Positions 53,884 to 62,900 of a stretch of DNA of 64,000 bases are shown here, piece after piece. Numbering within the stretch: the first letter of the stretch is position 1; every line of letters begins with the position of its first letter. Both the position numbers and the translations under genes were made by a program. Source of the DNA: Nonomuraea thailandensis. Lineage in GTDB: Bacteria > Actinomycetota > Actinomycetes > Streptosporangiales > Streptosporangiaceae. The stretch spans positions 558,001 through 622,000 of the forward strand of contig NZ_JAMZEB010000001.1 of the NCBI RefSeq assembly GCF_024172165.1, given 5' to 3'. The notes under the pieces are model-generated. The model saw only the letters and a list, made by a program, of their open reading frames with translations. It did no database searches and was not told where the DNA came from.

Positions 53884-55497
53884 TCAGGGGTTGATCAGGA
53901 AGGTGGTCCCTGACTCGTTCACCAGGGTTGGCCGCAGCGGTCGCCAGCCGTCGTCCAGTTTGGCGAGTTCGGCTTCGATGTCGACCTCGATGAAGCCGAA
54001 GAAGTTGATGTTCTCGCGGTGGCCGGGGGCGATGAACGACAGCAACTCGTCGGGAACCTCACGGCCCTGGCCGCGCAGCTCCTTGATCGCCATGCCGTAG
54101 TACTCGGTCGTCCAGGTGATCACCGCGTTCGTCAGGATCGTGAGGCACCAGGCCTGCTCGGTCTGGTCCTGCAAGTGGGGCCGGACGATGGTGCCCTGCT
54201 GGGCGTAGTGCAAGTCCCGGCGCAGGGTGTGCAGCGATTCGCCCTTGTTGAGCTGCCGGGAGATCTTGCGTCGATAGACCGGATCCGAAAGGTAGCGGGC
54301 GGTTACGTGGATGGTGCGGCGCATCCGCCCCCACTCCTTCAACGCCGCGGCCAGGGTGTTCTGCCGAGAGGCGGCTGACCACTTCCCGACGATGAGCGAG
54401 GCGGTGGCGTCCCCGAACTTCAGCGATCCGCCCATCCGCAGCAGGTCGGGGTAGCACTCGCAGATCAGGTCCTCGTTCCACCGGTCGGCCAGCAGCGGCC
54501 CGGCGTGCGGGTAGAGCGCGTTGGTCGCCGCCGGGGTGTCCAGCCGCAGCATGGTGATCCTGCCCAGATCGCGCATCCTGGGGGTGAGGACCTTCCCGAC
54601 CAGGTCGAACAACCCGAAGTTGACCAGCGTGGCGCCGTGGGTGTCGGTCGCGTGCTCGTGGATCGGCAGATCGGTGGCGTTGCCGAGCAGCTCGTCCAAC
54701 GTGTAATGGCCCTCGCGGGTGGTCGGCACGATCTGCTTCGTGCCGTACGTCGACCACTGGTCGGACACATGGGTGTAGGTCGGCAGGACCCGGCCGCCGT
54801 GGATGTTCATGTCCCGGGCCGTCAAGCTCTTGCCGCGGACGGGGAAGCGCTGCCCGTCCGAGGAGGACATGGTGCCGCCGCCGAACTTCTTGGCCAGCTC
54901 CAGCTTGTAGTGGTGGTTGACCAGGACCGTGTTCGCCTCGCGCAGTGTCTCCTCCCGCACATACCACTCCTGCGTCCAGGCCAGGGTGTCGTAGGACACC
55001 CCGCACGCCGCCGACATGCGGGTCAGACCCAGGTTGGTGGTCCCGGCGATCAGGACGGCCAGGATGTTGCGTTTCTGTTCCATCGACAGTTTCGACTTGC
55101 GGCCGCCGGCGTGGATGAAGCAGTCCAGGAACTTGGTGCGGGCCTCCAGCTCGATCAGCAGGGAAGCGATCGGTACGAACGGCAGCATCCCCGACAGCTC
55201 CTCCCTTAGCTCCTTGGCCACGGCCGGGATTTTCTCGGCGGACAGCGGCGGGATGACCAGCCGTCCGGCCTCGTCCAGCCGGACTGCTCCGACGTTGTTC
55301 GGGGAGGCGTTGGCGAGCGTCTCCTCCAGGTCCTCCCGAGCCTGGTGGAACTCTTCCTTGACCTGCTCGATCGATGAGGACGGCGAGTGGCGGACGGACA
55401 CCTTCGCGGCGCCCGCCCCGATCACCTTTCCCGGCGAGTCCCACGCGACCGCAGTGATGAGATCCCCCTTCAGGAAGTCGTCACCGTTCCCCGTCAC
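53884..55497 (-). pseudogene. tnpA: Tn3-family transposase, N-terminally truncated
   Basis: An open frame of 537 codons matching the C-terminal half of Tn3 transposases (about 1000 aa when complete). Visible: FLDCFIHAGGRKSKLSMEQK, LAVLIAGTTNLGLTRMSAAC, MNIHGGRVLPTYTHVSDQWS, YTLDELLGNATDLPIHEHAT with DTHGATLVNFGLFDLVGK, and YGMAIKELRGQGREVPDELL. The catalytic Asp/Asp/Glu region is partly present. The first half is replaced at 55497 by a chromosomal gene remnant. No resolvase or 38-bp inverted repeats were found. Confidence 0.85.
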
Positions 55498-55506
55498 CTA
55501 CGGATC

Positions 55507-55833
55507 CGAAGCGTCCAGGGCGTCGTGGAGGAGGCATTGCGCACGCTGTTCTCCACCCCGGTTACCCCGAGATCATCGACACCCTCCCCGAAGGCCCCGA
55601 CGAGCAGAGCCGGAACGCCGAGAGGTGGACCATCGTCATCGACGCGATCTGCGAGGATGGACGCCAGGCCCGCGGCGTCGTGCAGGGCCCGACACATACG
55701 GGACAACAGCAGTGATCGCCGTGGAGAGCGCACGCCTGCTCAGTGCTGTTGGAGCTCCCGCCGGAGTGCGCGCACCCGCTCAGGCCTTCGACCCGTCAGC
55801 TGGAACATCGAGGTCTCCGAACAGCCCGCATGA
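55507..55833 (+). pseudogene. Saccharopine dehydrogenase-like reductase, C-terminal fragment
   Basis: The plus strand reads HAVLHPGYPEIIDTLPEGPD, ERWTIVIDAICEDGRQARGV, VQGPDTYGTTAVIAVESARL and GAPAGVRAPAQAFDP, a typical C-terminus of saccharopine dehydrogenase-like (trans-acting enoyl reductase-type) proteins. It then changes frame to SWNIEVSEQPA. The front is missing where the Tn3 remnant begins, so the transposon or a deletion truncated this gene. Confidence 0.65.
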
Positions 55834-56250
55834 CACTCCATGCATTCGAGAGGCTCGCGCCTCATAGTCACCACAGAGCGAAGCCTTTTCATCCCCTGGC
55901 GGCGGGCTGCTGGTCACAGCACGATCGCGAGCCTGGCGTTTGTCTTGACGACGTAAGAAACCCCTGGTAAACGGATTGATCCCACAGTGAAAGGCCTGCC
56001 GGTAACGAAATAGGCCCGTTGCGGTCGGCAGCGGCGGTTGGCGGCTCGTCTTCGCGAGTGATGCGTTCGGCTGTGTCTGCGCCGAGGCGTAGTGGCCGAG
56101 GGTGGCGAGGTAGGCGTGCCCGGGATTTCGCCTGATGCCCGGACGCGGAGTGGCGTCCGAGCCTCGGGAAGGGGAGCCCTCCCGCTCCTTGTCAGTCAGC
56201 TCCTCCCAGGTCGGGGCGAGCGCCCGTCGTGGGGCGAGCTGCTGGTGAGT
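55834..56250. other. No gene seen
   Basis: The frames here lack starts with ribosome binding sites and recognisable motifs. The region lies between a truncated reductase gene and an IS256 remnant and is probably decayed mobile-element sequence. Confidence 0.4.
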
Positions 56251-56343
56251 GTTGCCGCTCCCGTGGCCGGCCGGATCGTGCTTGCCATGGCCCAGATGCG
56301 CCGACAGCTCGGCTGTCAATCCCCTGAAACCGTGGAGACGGTT

Positions 56344-57291
56344 CTATGCCACAGCGGTCCTCAGCAGGGCCGATGAGGCTTGTCTCTTCTCGATCATGTG
56401 ACGTTCGAATGTGATGGGCGGCAGGCCGTCGTTGGCGCTGTGCCGCCGGGTGGTGTTATAGAAGTCGGCGATCCAGGTGGCGATCTTCAGGCGGGCCTCG
56501 GCCCGAGTGCGGAACCGGTGGCGGTGCACGTACTCGACCTTGAGCGTGCTGTTGAACGCCTCGGCGGCGGCGTTGTCGAGCGCGCAGCCCACGCGGCCCA
56601 TCGACTGGACCACGCCCAGGTGCCGGCACAGCTCCTGGTAGCGGGCAGCCGTGTATTCCGACCCGCGATCCGAATGAAAGATCACCCCGTTCACGTCGCC
56701 GCCGCGGGTGGCCACCGCCATCTGTAGTGAGGCGCAGGTCAGCGCGGCGTCGTGGTGCCCGGACATGGCGTAGCCGAGCAGCCGGCGGGAGAACAGGTCC
56801 TCGACCGTGGCCAGATACAGCTTGCCCTCGCCGGTGTCGATCTGCGTCACATCGCCGCACCACAGCACGTCCGCGGCGACCGCGGTGAACTTCCGCCGCA
56901 CCAGATCCGGGGCGGCCGGCCGCTTGCCCTGGCGGGTCAGCGAGCGCGGCTTGCGCCGCACACGGGCGACCAGGCCGAGCTCGGCCATCCGCGCCGCGAC
57001 CGTGTTCTCCGACACCCGCCAGCCCGCCTCATGCAAGTCACGGGCGATGCGCGGCGAGCCGTAGGTGCCGCCGGACGCCTCGAACGAGCGGGTGATCTCC
57101 GCATCCAGGTCGGCTCGCCGGCGCTGCCGGGCGGTCGGCGTCTCCTGGCCGATGCGGTTCTTCCACTTGTAGTACCAGGACTGCGAGACGCCCAGCGCCC
57201 GGCAGGAGACGGTGTGGTCGACGTCGTGCTCGGTCTTCTGGGAGCTGATGAAGGCCGCCACGCTTATCGGCCCATCGCCTCTTTGACCCAC
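56344..57291 (-). CDS. IS3-family transposase OrfB (element A)
   Basis: A 315-aa integrase-type frame. Catalytic residues: Asp in DVLWCGDVTQIDTGEGKLYL, Asp in VIFHSDRGSEYTAARYQEL and Glu in NAAAEAFNSTLKVEYVHRHR. The N-terminal helical part is CRALGVSQSWYYKWKNRIGQ. It overlaps OrfA by 28 bases in another frame, so a -1 frameshift fusion (OrfAB) is the likely active enzyme. Confidence 0.93.
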   Translation of the reverse strand: MGQRGDGPISVAAFISSQKTEHDVDHTVSCRALGVSQSWYYKWKNRIGQETPTARQRRRADLDAEITRSFEASGGTYGSPRIARDLHEAGWRVSENTVAARMAELGLVARVRRKPRSLTRQGKRPAAPDLVRRKFTAVAADVLWCGDVTQIDTGEGKLYLATVEDLFSRRLLGYAMSGHHDAALTCASLQMAVATRGGDVNGVIFHSDRGSEYTAARYQELCRHLGVVQSMGRVGCALDNAAAEAFNSTLKVEYVHRHRFRTRAEARLKIATWIADFYNTTRRHSANDGLPPITFERHMIEKRQASSALLRTAVA

Positions 57292-57632
57292 AAGACCACC
57301 GAACGCTTGAGCACGTCACGCTCGTCTTCCAGCTGCTCGCGTTCTTTCTCCCAGGCAGCCTTCTCCTGGGCGTGCTGCTTGACCAGCGCGGCCTTCTCCC
57401 GCCGCAGCCGGGCCAGCTCCTCCTGCTCCGACTCCTCCAGCGCCTTGCCCCCGTTGCCGTTGTACTGCTCGTCCAGCCGATCCATCTGCACCCAATTGTG
57501 CAGCGTGTACGGGCTGATCCCCAGATCCCGCGCCACCTGCGCGACGGGCTTGCCGGTCTCCTTCACGATACGCACCGCGCCCGCCCGGAACTCCGGATCA
57601 AAGCGCCGCCGCGTGACTGCTGCCACGACCAA
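57264..57632 (-). CDS. IS3-family OrfA (element A)
   Basis: A 122-aa protein with the helix-turn-helix RRRFDPEFRAGAVRIVKETG, KPVAQVARDLGISPYTLHNW and a leucine-zipper-like coiled coil (EEELARLRREKAALVKQHA and EREQLEDERDVLKRSV). This is the DNA-binding half of IS3 transposases. A start at 57632 or at the VTRRRF valine codon is possible. Confidence 0.9.
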   Translation of the reverse strand: MVVAAVTRRRFDPEFRAGAVRIVKETGKPVAQVARDLGISPYTLHNWVQMDRLDEQYNGNGGKALEESEQEELARLRREKAALVKQHAQEKAAWEKEREQLEDERDVLKRSVVLWVKEAMGR

Positions 57633-57821
57633 ACCTCTCCCGGTTCGGTCTCCACGCTACGAGGGGAAGGCCACGGCCTCCAGCGCGCGTTCCAGCACCG
57701 CCTTGACCAGCTCTCCGAGCATCGAGTCCTCACCCGTCAGCCGCAGCCCGCCCGCACTGTCACATGACCGCTCCAGCAGCAGATCGGAACCTGTCAATTT
57801 GATCAAGGCAGCTGAGCTGGA

Positions 57822-58880
57822 TTAATTCTGTGTCGAGTTCTCTGTGGTGACCGCTTTGGCGGTGTTGGTGGGCTTGTTGATCCACGCCGGGCCGGGCAGG
57901 TGAGGCGGGATGGGGGTGCCGCCGCTGGCGAACCGCTCGGGGTGAGTGTTCTGAGCGGCGGTCAGGACGGCGGCTCGCTGGTCGCGGATGGCGGCGGCGC
58001 GGCCGTAGTGCACGTCCACCGGATGGTGGTAGCCGATCCCTGAGTGGTAGTGCTCATGGTTGTACCAGGCGTAAAAGCCCTGGCAGAAGACGCGGGCGTG
58101 CTCGATGGAGCCGAAGATGGCGGGGAAGGCGGGGCAGTACTTCAGCGTCTTGAAGCTCGCTTCCACGTGCGGGTTGTCGTTGCTGGTTTTCGGGCGGGAG
58201 TGGGACTTGGCCACGCCCAGGTCGATCAGCAGCTCGGCGACGGTCTTGGAGGTCATCGAAGAGCCGCGATCGGCGTGCAAGGTGAGCGTGCCGGGATCGA
58301 TGCCGTGCTTGCGGGCGGTCTGGGCGATGAGCATCTTGGCCAGATCGGCGGACTCGCGGGAGGCGACCATCCAGCCGACGATGTACCGGCTGAACAGGTC
58401 GATGATCGTATAGAGCGAGTACCAGACGCCTTTGCCCGGACCGCGCAGTTTGGTGATGTCCCACGCCCAGACGCGGTTCGGGGCGTCGGCGACCAGCTCC
58501 GGCACCGTCCGGGGCGGGTGAGTGGCCTGCCGGCGCCGATCCCGGCCGACCTCGCCGTGCTCGCGCAGGATCCGGTACATCGTGGAAACCGACGCCAGAT
58601 AAGTGCCCTCATCCAGCAAGGCGAAGTAGGCCGTGGCCGGGGCGGCGTCGGCGAACCGCTCATTCAGCACGGCGCGAACGCGCTCGCGTTCGGCGTGCGA
58701 CAGTGCGGCCGGGTGCGGCTTACGCGCTCTGGCCGGGCGGACCGGGGCCGGGCTTTGGCGGTTGCTGCGGTACCAGGTGGCCTGCGAAACCCCGGCGGCC
58801 TGGCACGCCTTGCGCCGCCCAAGCAGCGGGGTGAGGTGCTTAATCGCCTCGTCCTGGGCAAGTTGGAGGAACTGGTTCAC
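57822..58880 (-). CDS. IS3-family transposase OrfB (element B)
   Basis: A 352-aa rve-type transposase. HTH-like front: [20 protein letters not shown]. The catalytic domain shows [40 protein letters not shown] and [20 protein letters not shown], followed by [20 protein letters not shown]. The start overlaps the OrfA stop (ATGA), so it may be expressed by coupling rather than frameshifting. The C-terminus runs into the element's end. Confidence 0.93.
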   Translation of the reverse strand: MNQFLQLAQDEAIKHLTPLLGRRKACQAAGVSQATWYRSNRQSPAPVRPARARKPHPAALSHAERERVRAVLNERFADAAPATAYFALLDEGTYLASVSTMYRILREHGEVGRDRRRQATHPPRTVPELVADAPNRVWAWDITKLRGPGKGVWYSLYTIIDLFSRYIVGWMVASRESADLAKMLIAQTARKHGIDPGTLTLHADRGSSMTSKTVAELLIDLGVAKSHSRPKTSNDNPHVEASFKTLKYCPAFPAIFGSIEHARVFCQGFYAWYNHEHYHSGIGYHHPVDVHYGRAAAIRDQRAAVLTAAQNTHPERFASGGTPIPPHLPGPAWINKPTNTAKAVTTENSTQN

Positions 58881-59333
58881 TGCTCGCCCTGAGGCGTCGA
58901 GGTCTCGCTGCTGGTGGCGAGCTGATCCAGCAGCGCGAAGAGCTTTCCCTGCACCTCGATCACCTGGCGGGTCTTGCCGAGCTCGGCGCGCAGCCGCTCG
59001 ATCTCCGCCTGCAGACTCTCGATCTGCTTGTCCCGCGGGTCGGCCTTCGGCCGGCCGACCGGCCGGGCCAGCGCCTGCTCAGCGCCGTGGTCTCGTGCTG
59101 TGCGCCAGCTGGAGATCAGCGACGAATACAGGCCCTCCCTGCGCTGCAACGCACCCTTGCCGGCCTTGTCGAGCTGGTCGTACTCCTCCAGAATCCGGGC
59201 CTTGTAGGCGGCGGAGTAGCTACGCGGACGCCCTCGTTCGCGTACCTGAGGGTCAGGGATCTCCGGATCCGGCTTGCTTGCTCCCACGAAGGGATGTCTC
59301 CTTCCCCACCCTCAGCACAGAGTTTCATGCCTG
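57829..59333 (-). mobile_element. IS3-family element B
   Basis: About 1.5 kb with OrfA and OrfB on the minus strand. Weak inverted similarity (ctctgtg at 57840-57846 and cacagag at 59316-59322) marks the probable ends; they are approximate. It lies directly next to the IS256 remnant. Confidence 0.5.
58877..59287 (-). CDS. IS3-family OrfA (element B)
   Basis: A 136-aa DNA-binding protein: [20 protein letters not shown] with [18 protein letters not shown], then a coiled coil [20 protein letters not shown] and [19 protein letters not shown]. Several in-frame starts are possible; the usual member begins before RGRPRSYS. Confidence 0.88.
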   Translation of the reverse strand: MGASKPDPEIPDPQVRERGRPRSYSAAYKARILEEYDQLDKAGKGALQRREGLYSSLISSWRTARDHGAEQALARPVGRPKADPRDKQIESLQAEIERLRAELGKTRQVIEVQGKLFALLDQLATSSETSTPQGEQ

Positions 59334-59634
59334 TTTGCTACATCTGTCCATTTTGGCAGGGAGGGGATCCAGCACCTGATCGCCGAGCAGGTCCCGCAAC
59401 GGTGTCTCACCGTCACGATGGGCGGGATTTCTCGCCATGAGCGGCGCCCCCAGTAGCGCCGATGCATTATCGTGCTCGCCTTGCCTCACCTCGGCCAGCG
59501 CGGTTCTTCCCCGTCTCGTGGACATGATCGTGTTCTCCCCCGAGACGGTGAATGATCGTTGCGGACTTGCGTTTGGTGATCATTTCCACACCCGGAGTGA
59601 TACCCCGGTGACGAGGCGCCATCGCGTCTGTGAC
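59334..59634. other. Non-coding stretch after the sugar ABC operon
   Basis: No gene is supported. The region separates the end of the carbohydrate permease gene from IS3 element B and contains short tandem-like sequence only. A transcription end for the ABC operon is expected here, but no strong hairpin was found by eye. Confidence 0.4.
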
Positions 59635-60489
59635 TCATTTGCCCGCTCCTAGGGTGAGGCCTTCGATGATGCGGCGGCTTAGCCACACGTACAGCAACAG
59701 CGTGGGCGCCACGAGGATGACCACACCCGCGAACAGGCCGCCATAGTCGGCGCCCGAATATTGCTGCTTGGCCAGGAAGCCGAGGAGCGCCAAGGGCAGG
59801 GTTTGTTTGTCGGCGCTCTGCAGGAAGATCAGCGCGAGAAAGGTCTCGTTCCAGAGCGTAATGGCGTTGAGGATGAGCGCGGTGATCAAACCCGGGCGCG
59901 CCAGCGGCAACATGATCGACCAGAAGGAGCGGGGCATGCTTGCCCCGTCGATGGCGGCGGCTTCCTCGATCTCGTCGGGCAAGGATGAGAAGAACCCCGT
60001 CAGCAGGAACACCGTGAAGGGAAGGGAGACGGCCACGTAGAGCAGGAAGAGACCGAACAGGCTGTTCACCAGAGCCAGGCTCTCCATCAGCACGAAGAGT
60101 GGGATGATGATCACCTGTGTAGGGATGCCGATGCCGAGGGCGAACAGAAGGGTCAGTGACGAGGACAGTCGTCCCCGGTTCCTGCCCAGGACGAAGGAAG
60201 CTGGCGCCGACAACAGGACGATGAAGACGCTCGCCGCCGCGACAAGGACGAACGTGTTGAGGGCTGCAGGCCCGAAATTGGCGTTCGTCCAGGCTTCGGC
60301 GAAGTTCTCCCACATCGGGGAGTACGGCAGCCCCCACGGTGAGGCGAAGATGTCCCGGTGTCCGCGCAATGACGTGCCGGCCATCCAAGCCAGCACGAAC
60401 ATGTTGAAGGCGACGGCAAGCCAGACAAGACCGGGGTAGAGACGCGGACCCAGGTCTCGGAGTGTCCTGTTCCTGTGAGACAGAGACAT
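59635..60489 (-). CDS. Carbohydrate ABC transporter permease (MalG-like)
   Basis: A 284-aa inner-membrane permease starting MSLSHRNRTLRDLGPRLYPG, with aaggaa upstream. Six helices and the conserved EAA loop (EIEEAAAIDGASMPRSFWSI followed by MLPLARPGLITALIL) that contacts the ATPase. It forms a heterodimer with the upstream permease. No ATPase is encoded nearby, as is usual for actinomycete sugar importers that share a common MsiK-type ATPase. Confidence 0.94.
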   Translation of the reverse strand: MSLSHRNRTLRDLGPRLYPGLVWLAVAFNMFVLAWMAGTSLRGHRDIFASPWGLPYSPMWENFAEAWTNANFGPAALNTFVLVAAASVFIVLLSAPASFVLGRNRGRLSSSLTLLFALGIGIPTQVIIIPLFVLMESLALVNSLFGLFLLYVAVSLPFTVFLLTGFFSSLPDEIEEAAAIDGASMPRSFWSIMLPLARPGLITALILNAITLWNETFLALIFLQSADKQTLPLALLGFLAKQQYSGADYGGLFAGVVILVAPTLLLYVWLSRRIIEGLTLGAGK

Positions 60490-60497
60490 GGGTTTCC

Positions 60498-61421
60498 TTA
60501 GAACTGGACGCGATCGCGGCGGGTCAAGCGCCGGAGCAGGGCCACAAAGACGGCGATGAAAAGCAGTGTGACGACCGAGGAGGCCGCAGCGTAGCCGAAC
60601 GCGTATTGCGGGACCCGTCCACCGAACGTCTGACCGTAGATGAACAGGGCGGAGTTCCACACCGCCGTGGGCGGCAGGTCGTTCGTGGTGCCACCGAAGG
60701 CATAGATGAATTCGAATATCTTCAGCGAGCCCACCGTCCAGATGACCGCGGATGTCGCGATGACATCCCAGGTCAGTGGGATGGTGACATGGCGGAGGCG
60801 CTCCAGGGCGGTGGCACCGTTCAGCGCACAGTCCTCGTAGAAGTATCGCGGGATGCGATCGACACCGGCCATGAGGATCGTCACGTAGAAACCGGTGTTG
60901 ACCCACACCAGTCCGGCGAAGATGAGGAGGAACAGGTGATCTCCCAGCCAGTTCGGCGGGTGGTCGACACCTGCTCCCCGCAGCGCCGCATTCAGTAGCC
61001 CATCGGTCTGGAACAAGAAGCCCCACAGCACTGACAGCACCACAGGGGCGACGATGTTGGGAAAGAAGAGGACCGCACGGGCGAACCGGCGGCCCGCCAT
61101 GTCGCGCAAGACCATGGTGAGGGCGAAGCTGAGCACGAAGACAAGAAGGCCGCCGCCCAGAAGCAGGATCAGTGTGTTGGCGCTGGACGTCAGGAAGACG
61201 CGGTCCTCCAAGAGGAGGAGGTAGTTGCCGAGCCCTTTGAAGGTCATCTCGCTCAGCCCGTCCCAGGCATGCAGGCTGATCCAGAGGGAAGCAATGGTGG
61301 GCACGAGCAGGAACACCGCGTACAGCAGCAGCGCCGGCGTGACGAAGAGCCAGGTGAGCCGGCGCCGCTGCAAGTCGAGCGGCCGAGTCGTACTGGAGCG
61401 GCGCACGGTCAGCGCGGCCAT
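60498..61421 (-). CDS. Carbohydrate ABC transporter permease (MalF-like)
   Basis: A 307-aa permease from the ATG of MAALTVRRSSTTRPLDLQRR. Six helices, LFVTPALLLYAVFLLVPTIA near the N-terminus, and an EAA loop (YFYEDCALNGATALERLRHV followed by TIPLTWDVIATSAVIW). The TGATG junction with the binding-protein gene gives tight coupling. Pairs with the MalG-like protein for oligosaccharide uptake. Confidence 0.94.
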   Translation of the reverse strand: MAALTVRRSSTTRPLDLQRRRLTWLFVTPALLLYAVFLLVPTIASLWISLHAWDGLSEMTFKGLGNYLLLLEDRVFLTSSANTLILLLGGGLLVFVLSFALTMVLRDMAGRRFARAVLFFPNIVAPVVLSVLWGFLFQTDGLLNAALRGAGVDHPPNWLGDHLFLLIFAGLVWVNTGFYVTILMAGVDRIPRYFYEDCALNGATALERLRHVTIPLTWDVIATSAVIWTVGSLKIFEFIYAFGGTTNDLPPTAVWNSALFIYGQTFGGRVPQYAFGYAAASSVVTLLFIAVFVALLRRLTRRDRVQF

Positions 61422-62689
61422 CAGCCCTGCTTCTTCCAATACTGGACCTGCGCGTCCTTGATCTTCTGGACGAACTCCTCGGCGCTGGCCTTGCCGCTGA
61501 GCAACTCGGTGGCCAGTGGGGTGAAGACCTCGACGGGATAGTTCGGTAGGACGTCCGCACCGTCGAAGTAGGGGACGGTGGGCGCGTCAGCCAGTGCCTC
61601 GGCCAGATCGGCGACCGGCTCCGGCGCTGGGATATCTGGCCGGGGAGTGATGTTGAGCGCAGTGGTCGCGATGCCGGACAAGACATCTTTCTTCATGAAA
61701 TAGGCGATGAACTTCTCGGCAGCCTCGGCGTGGGCGGCGCGCTCGGGGATCCCGAAGCCGATGAGCGACGTCCGCACCGATCGCGTGCCGCTGATGCCGG
61801 GGAACGGGAAGGATCGGTAGACGAAGCCGGGCTTGACCGATTTCTTGGTCTCGCTGGAGACCCAGGTGCCCATCAGGAGGAAGTCGGATGCGCCGCTGGC
61901 CCACTTCTCCTGCATGGCCGGGAACTTGCTGCCGAAGGAACCGTCGAGGAAGTAGCCACCTTTGGCGAGGCTCTCCGCCTTCTTCAGCGCTGACAGCACC
62001 TTGGGGTCATGCCACGACGCACCCGTCTTGTCCTGGGCCATCCGGAGCAGTGTGCCATCGCCCATCTCGCGCGTGATCAGTTCCACCAGCCACATGGCCG
62101 TGTAGCCGCCGATGTCACCGTCCACGGCCAGGGGCTGCCGTCCAGCCGCCTTGAGCTTGTCGAGCTGGGCGACGAAGTCGTCCCAAGTGGCCGGCGGCGG
62201 CTCTGTGTGCGTGGCACCGTCGTAGAAGAGCCCGACCGCGATCACCTCATAGGGGACCATGTACGGCTTGCCGTTCTTCCCCTTCACCAGATCCTGGTAT
62301 TTCCTGGCACCGACCTCGGAGACCGTCCTCCCTTCTCCGGGGACCTGGGCGGCGTAGACGGCTGAGAGGTCCCGGGCCTGACCGGCGTCGGCGAACGGCG
62401 CCCAGGACTTGTTGCCATCCTGGTCGACGAGGTCGGGAACGTCTCCCGAACGGAGGACCGGCACAAGCTTCTGCTGCACCTCGCGCCCCTGCCACTGCGC
62501 GTTCACCTTGATCCCGGTCGCTTTGGCGAATCCGGCGAAGGCGGACTTGAGCACTTGGGCCTGGGGTTCGTTCTCTTCCCACATGGACCAGTACGTCAGG
62601 CTCTCTTCGTCCTTGCCCGCGGAGTTCCCGCCACAAGCAGTCGTCGCCAGGAGAGTGGCTGCAGCGGCTGCCGCTAATTTGCGCTTCAT
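61421..62689 (-). CDS. Carbohydrate ABC transporter substrate-binding lipoprotein
   Basis: A 422-aa SBP_bac_1-type protein, MKRKLAAAAAATLLATTACG, with a lipobox (ATTA/C) and gaggtg upstream. The mature part begins SLTYWSMWEENEPQAQVLKS with KATGIKVNAQWQGREVQQKL, and the fold landmarks PYMVPYEVIAVGLFYDG and MQEKWASGASDFLLMGTWVS follow. It delivers a sugar to the two permeases. The divergent GH20 gene suggests amino-sugar or chitobiose-like oligosaccharides. Confidence 0.93.
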   Translation of the reverse strand: MKRKLAAAAAATLLATTACGGNSAGKDEESLTYWSMWEENEPQAQVLKSAFAGFAKATGIKVNAQWQGREVQQKLVPVLRSGDVPDLVDQDGNKSWAPFADAGQARDLSAVYAAQVPGEGRTVSEVGARKYQDLVKGKNGKPYMVPYEVIAVGLFYDGATHTEPPPATWDDFVAQLDKLKAAGRQPLAVDGDIGGYTAMWLVELITREMGDGTLLRMAQDKTGASWHDPKVLSALKKAESLAKGGYFLDGSFGSKFPAMQEKWASGASDFLLMGTWVSSETKKSVKPGFVYRSFPFPGISGTRSVRTSLIGFGIPERAAHAEAAEKFIAYFMKKDVLSGIATTALNITPRPDIPAPEPVADLAEALADAPTVPYFDGADVLPNYPVEVFTPLATELLSGKASAEEFVQKIKDAQVQYWKKQG

Positions 62690-62824
62690 GTACACCTCGA
62701 TGTCAGAAGATGCAAGGAACTTCCGGATTTCTTGCCTTCTTGGAGCATGATTGAGCCTCGGCGGTGGCTAGGTCAAGCTCTCTTGCCCAGCATGCGCGCC
62801 CGCCTGGATGTCATTATGTGTGGA

Positions 62825-62865
62825 TTCTTGCACGAAAGATTGACTTATATAGCATCTTCTTGCAC
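62825..62865. promoter_or_regulatory. Repeated ttcttgcac motif in the ABC/GH20 divergent promoter
   Basis: Two exact copies of ttcttgcac (62825-62833 and 62857-62865), 32 bases apart, lie before the GH20 gene. Related tttcttgcc (62728-62736) and tcttgcc (62781-62787) are nearer the ABC gene. Spacing by about three helical turns suggests repressor sites. The protein is unknown. Confidence 0.4.
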
Positions 62866-62900
62866 AGTGATGCCAATCGAGCTTTACCTAGGAGTTCGGC

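Larger units (their letters stand above)
56331..57656 (-). mobile_element. IS3-family element A
   Basis: A 1.33-kb element with OrfA and OrfB on the minus strand. Near both ends cgtggagac (56331-56339) and its reverse complement gtctccacg (57648-57656) form a short inverted repeat, with partial similarity inside. The boundaries are therefore approximate. It sits inside an IS256 transposase remnant. Confidence 0.7.
56251..57800 (-). pseudogene. IS256-family transposase N-terminal remnant split by an IS3 element
   Basis: Upstream of the IS3 element the minus strand reads LRLTGEDSMLGELVKAVLER with ALEA, and downstream of it LTAELSAHLGHGKHDPAGHG with SGN. Together these form the conserved front of IS256 transposases (LTG...LL..L.K.VLE.AL..EMT..LGY.KHDPAG.GSGN). 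The rest of the gene is gone. Confidence 0.65.
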
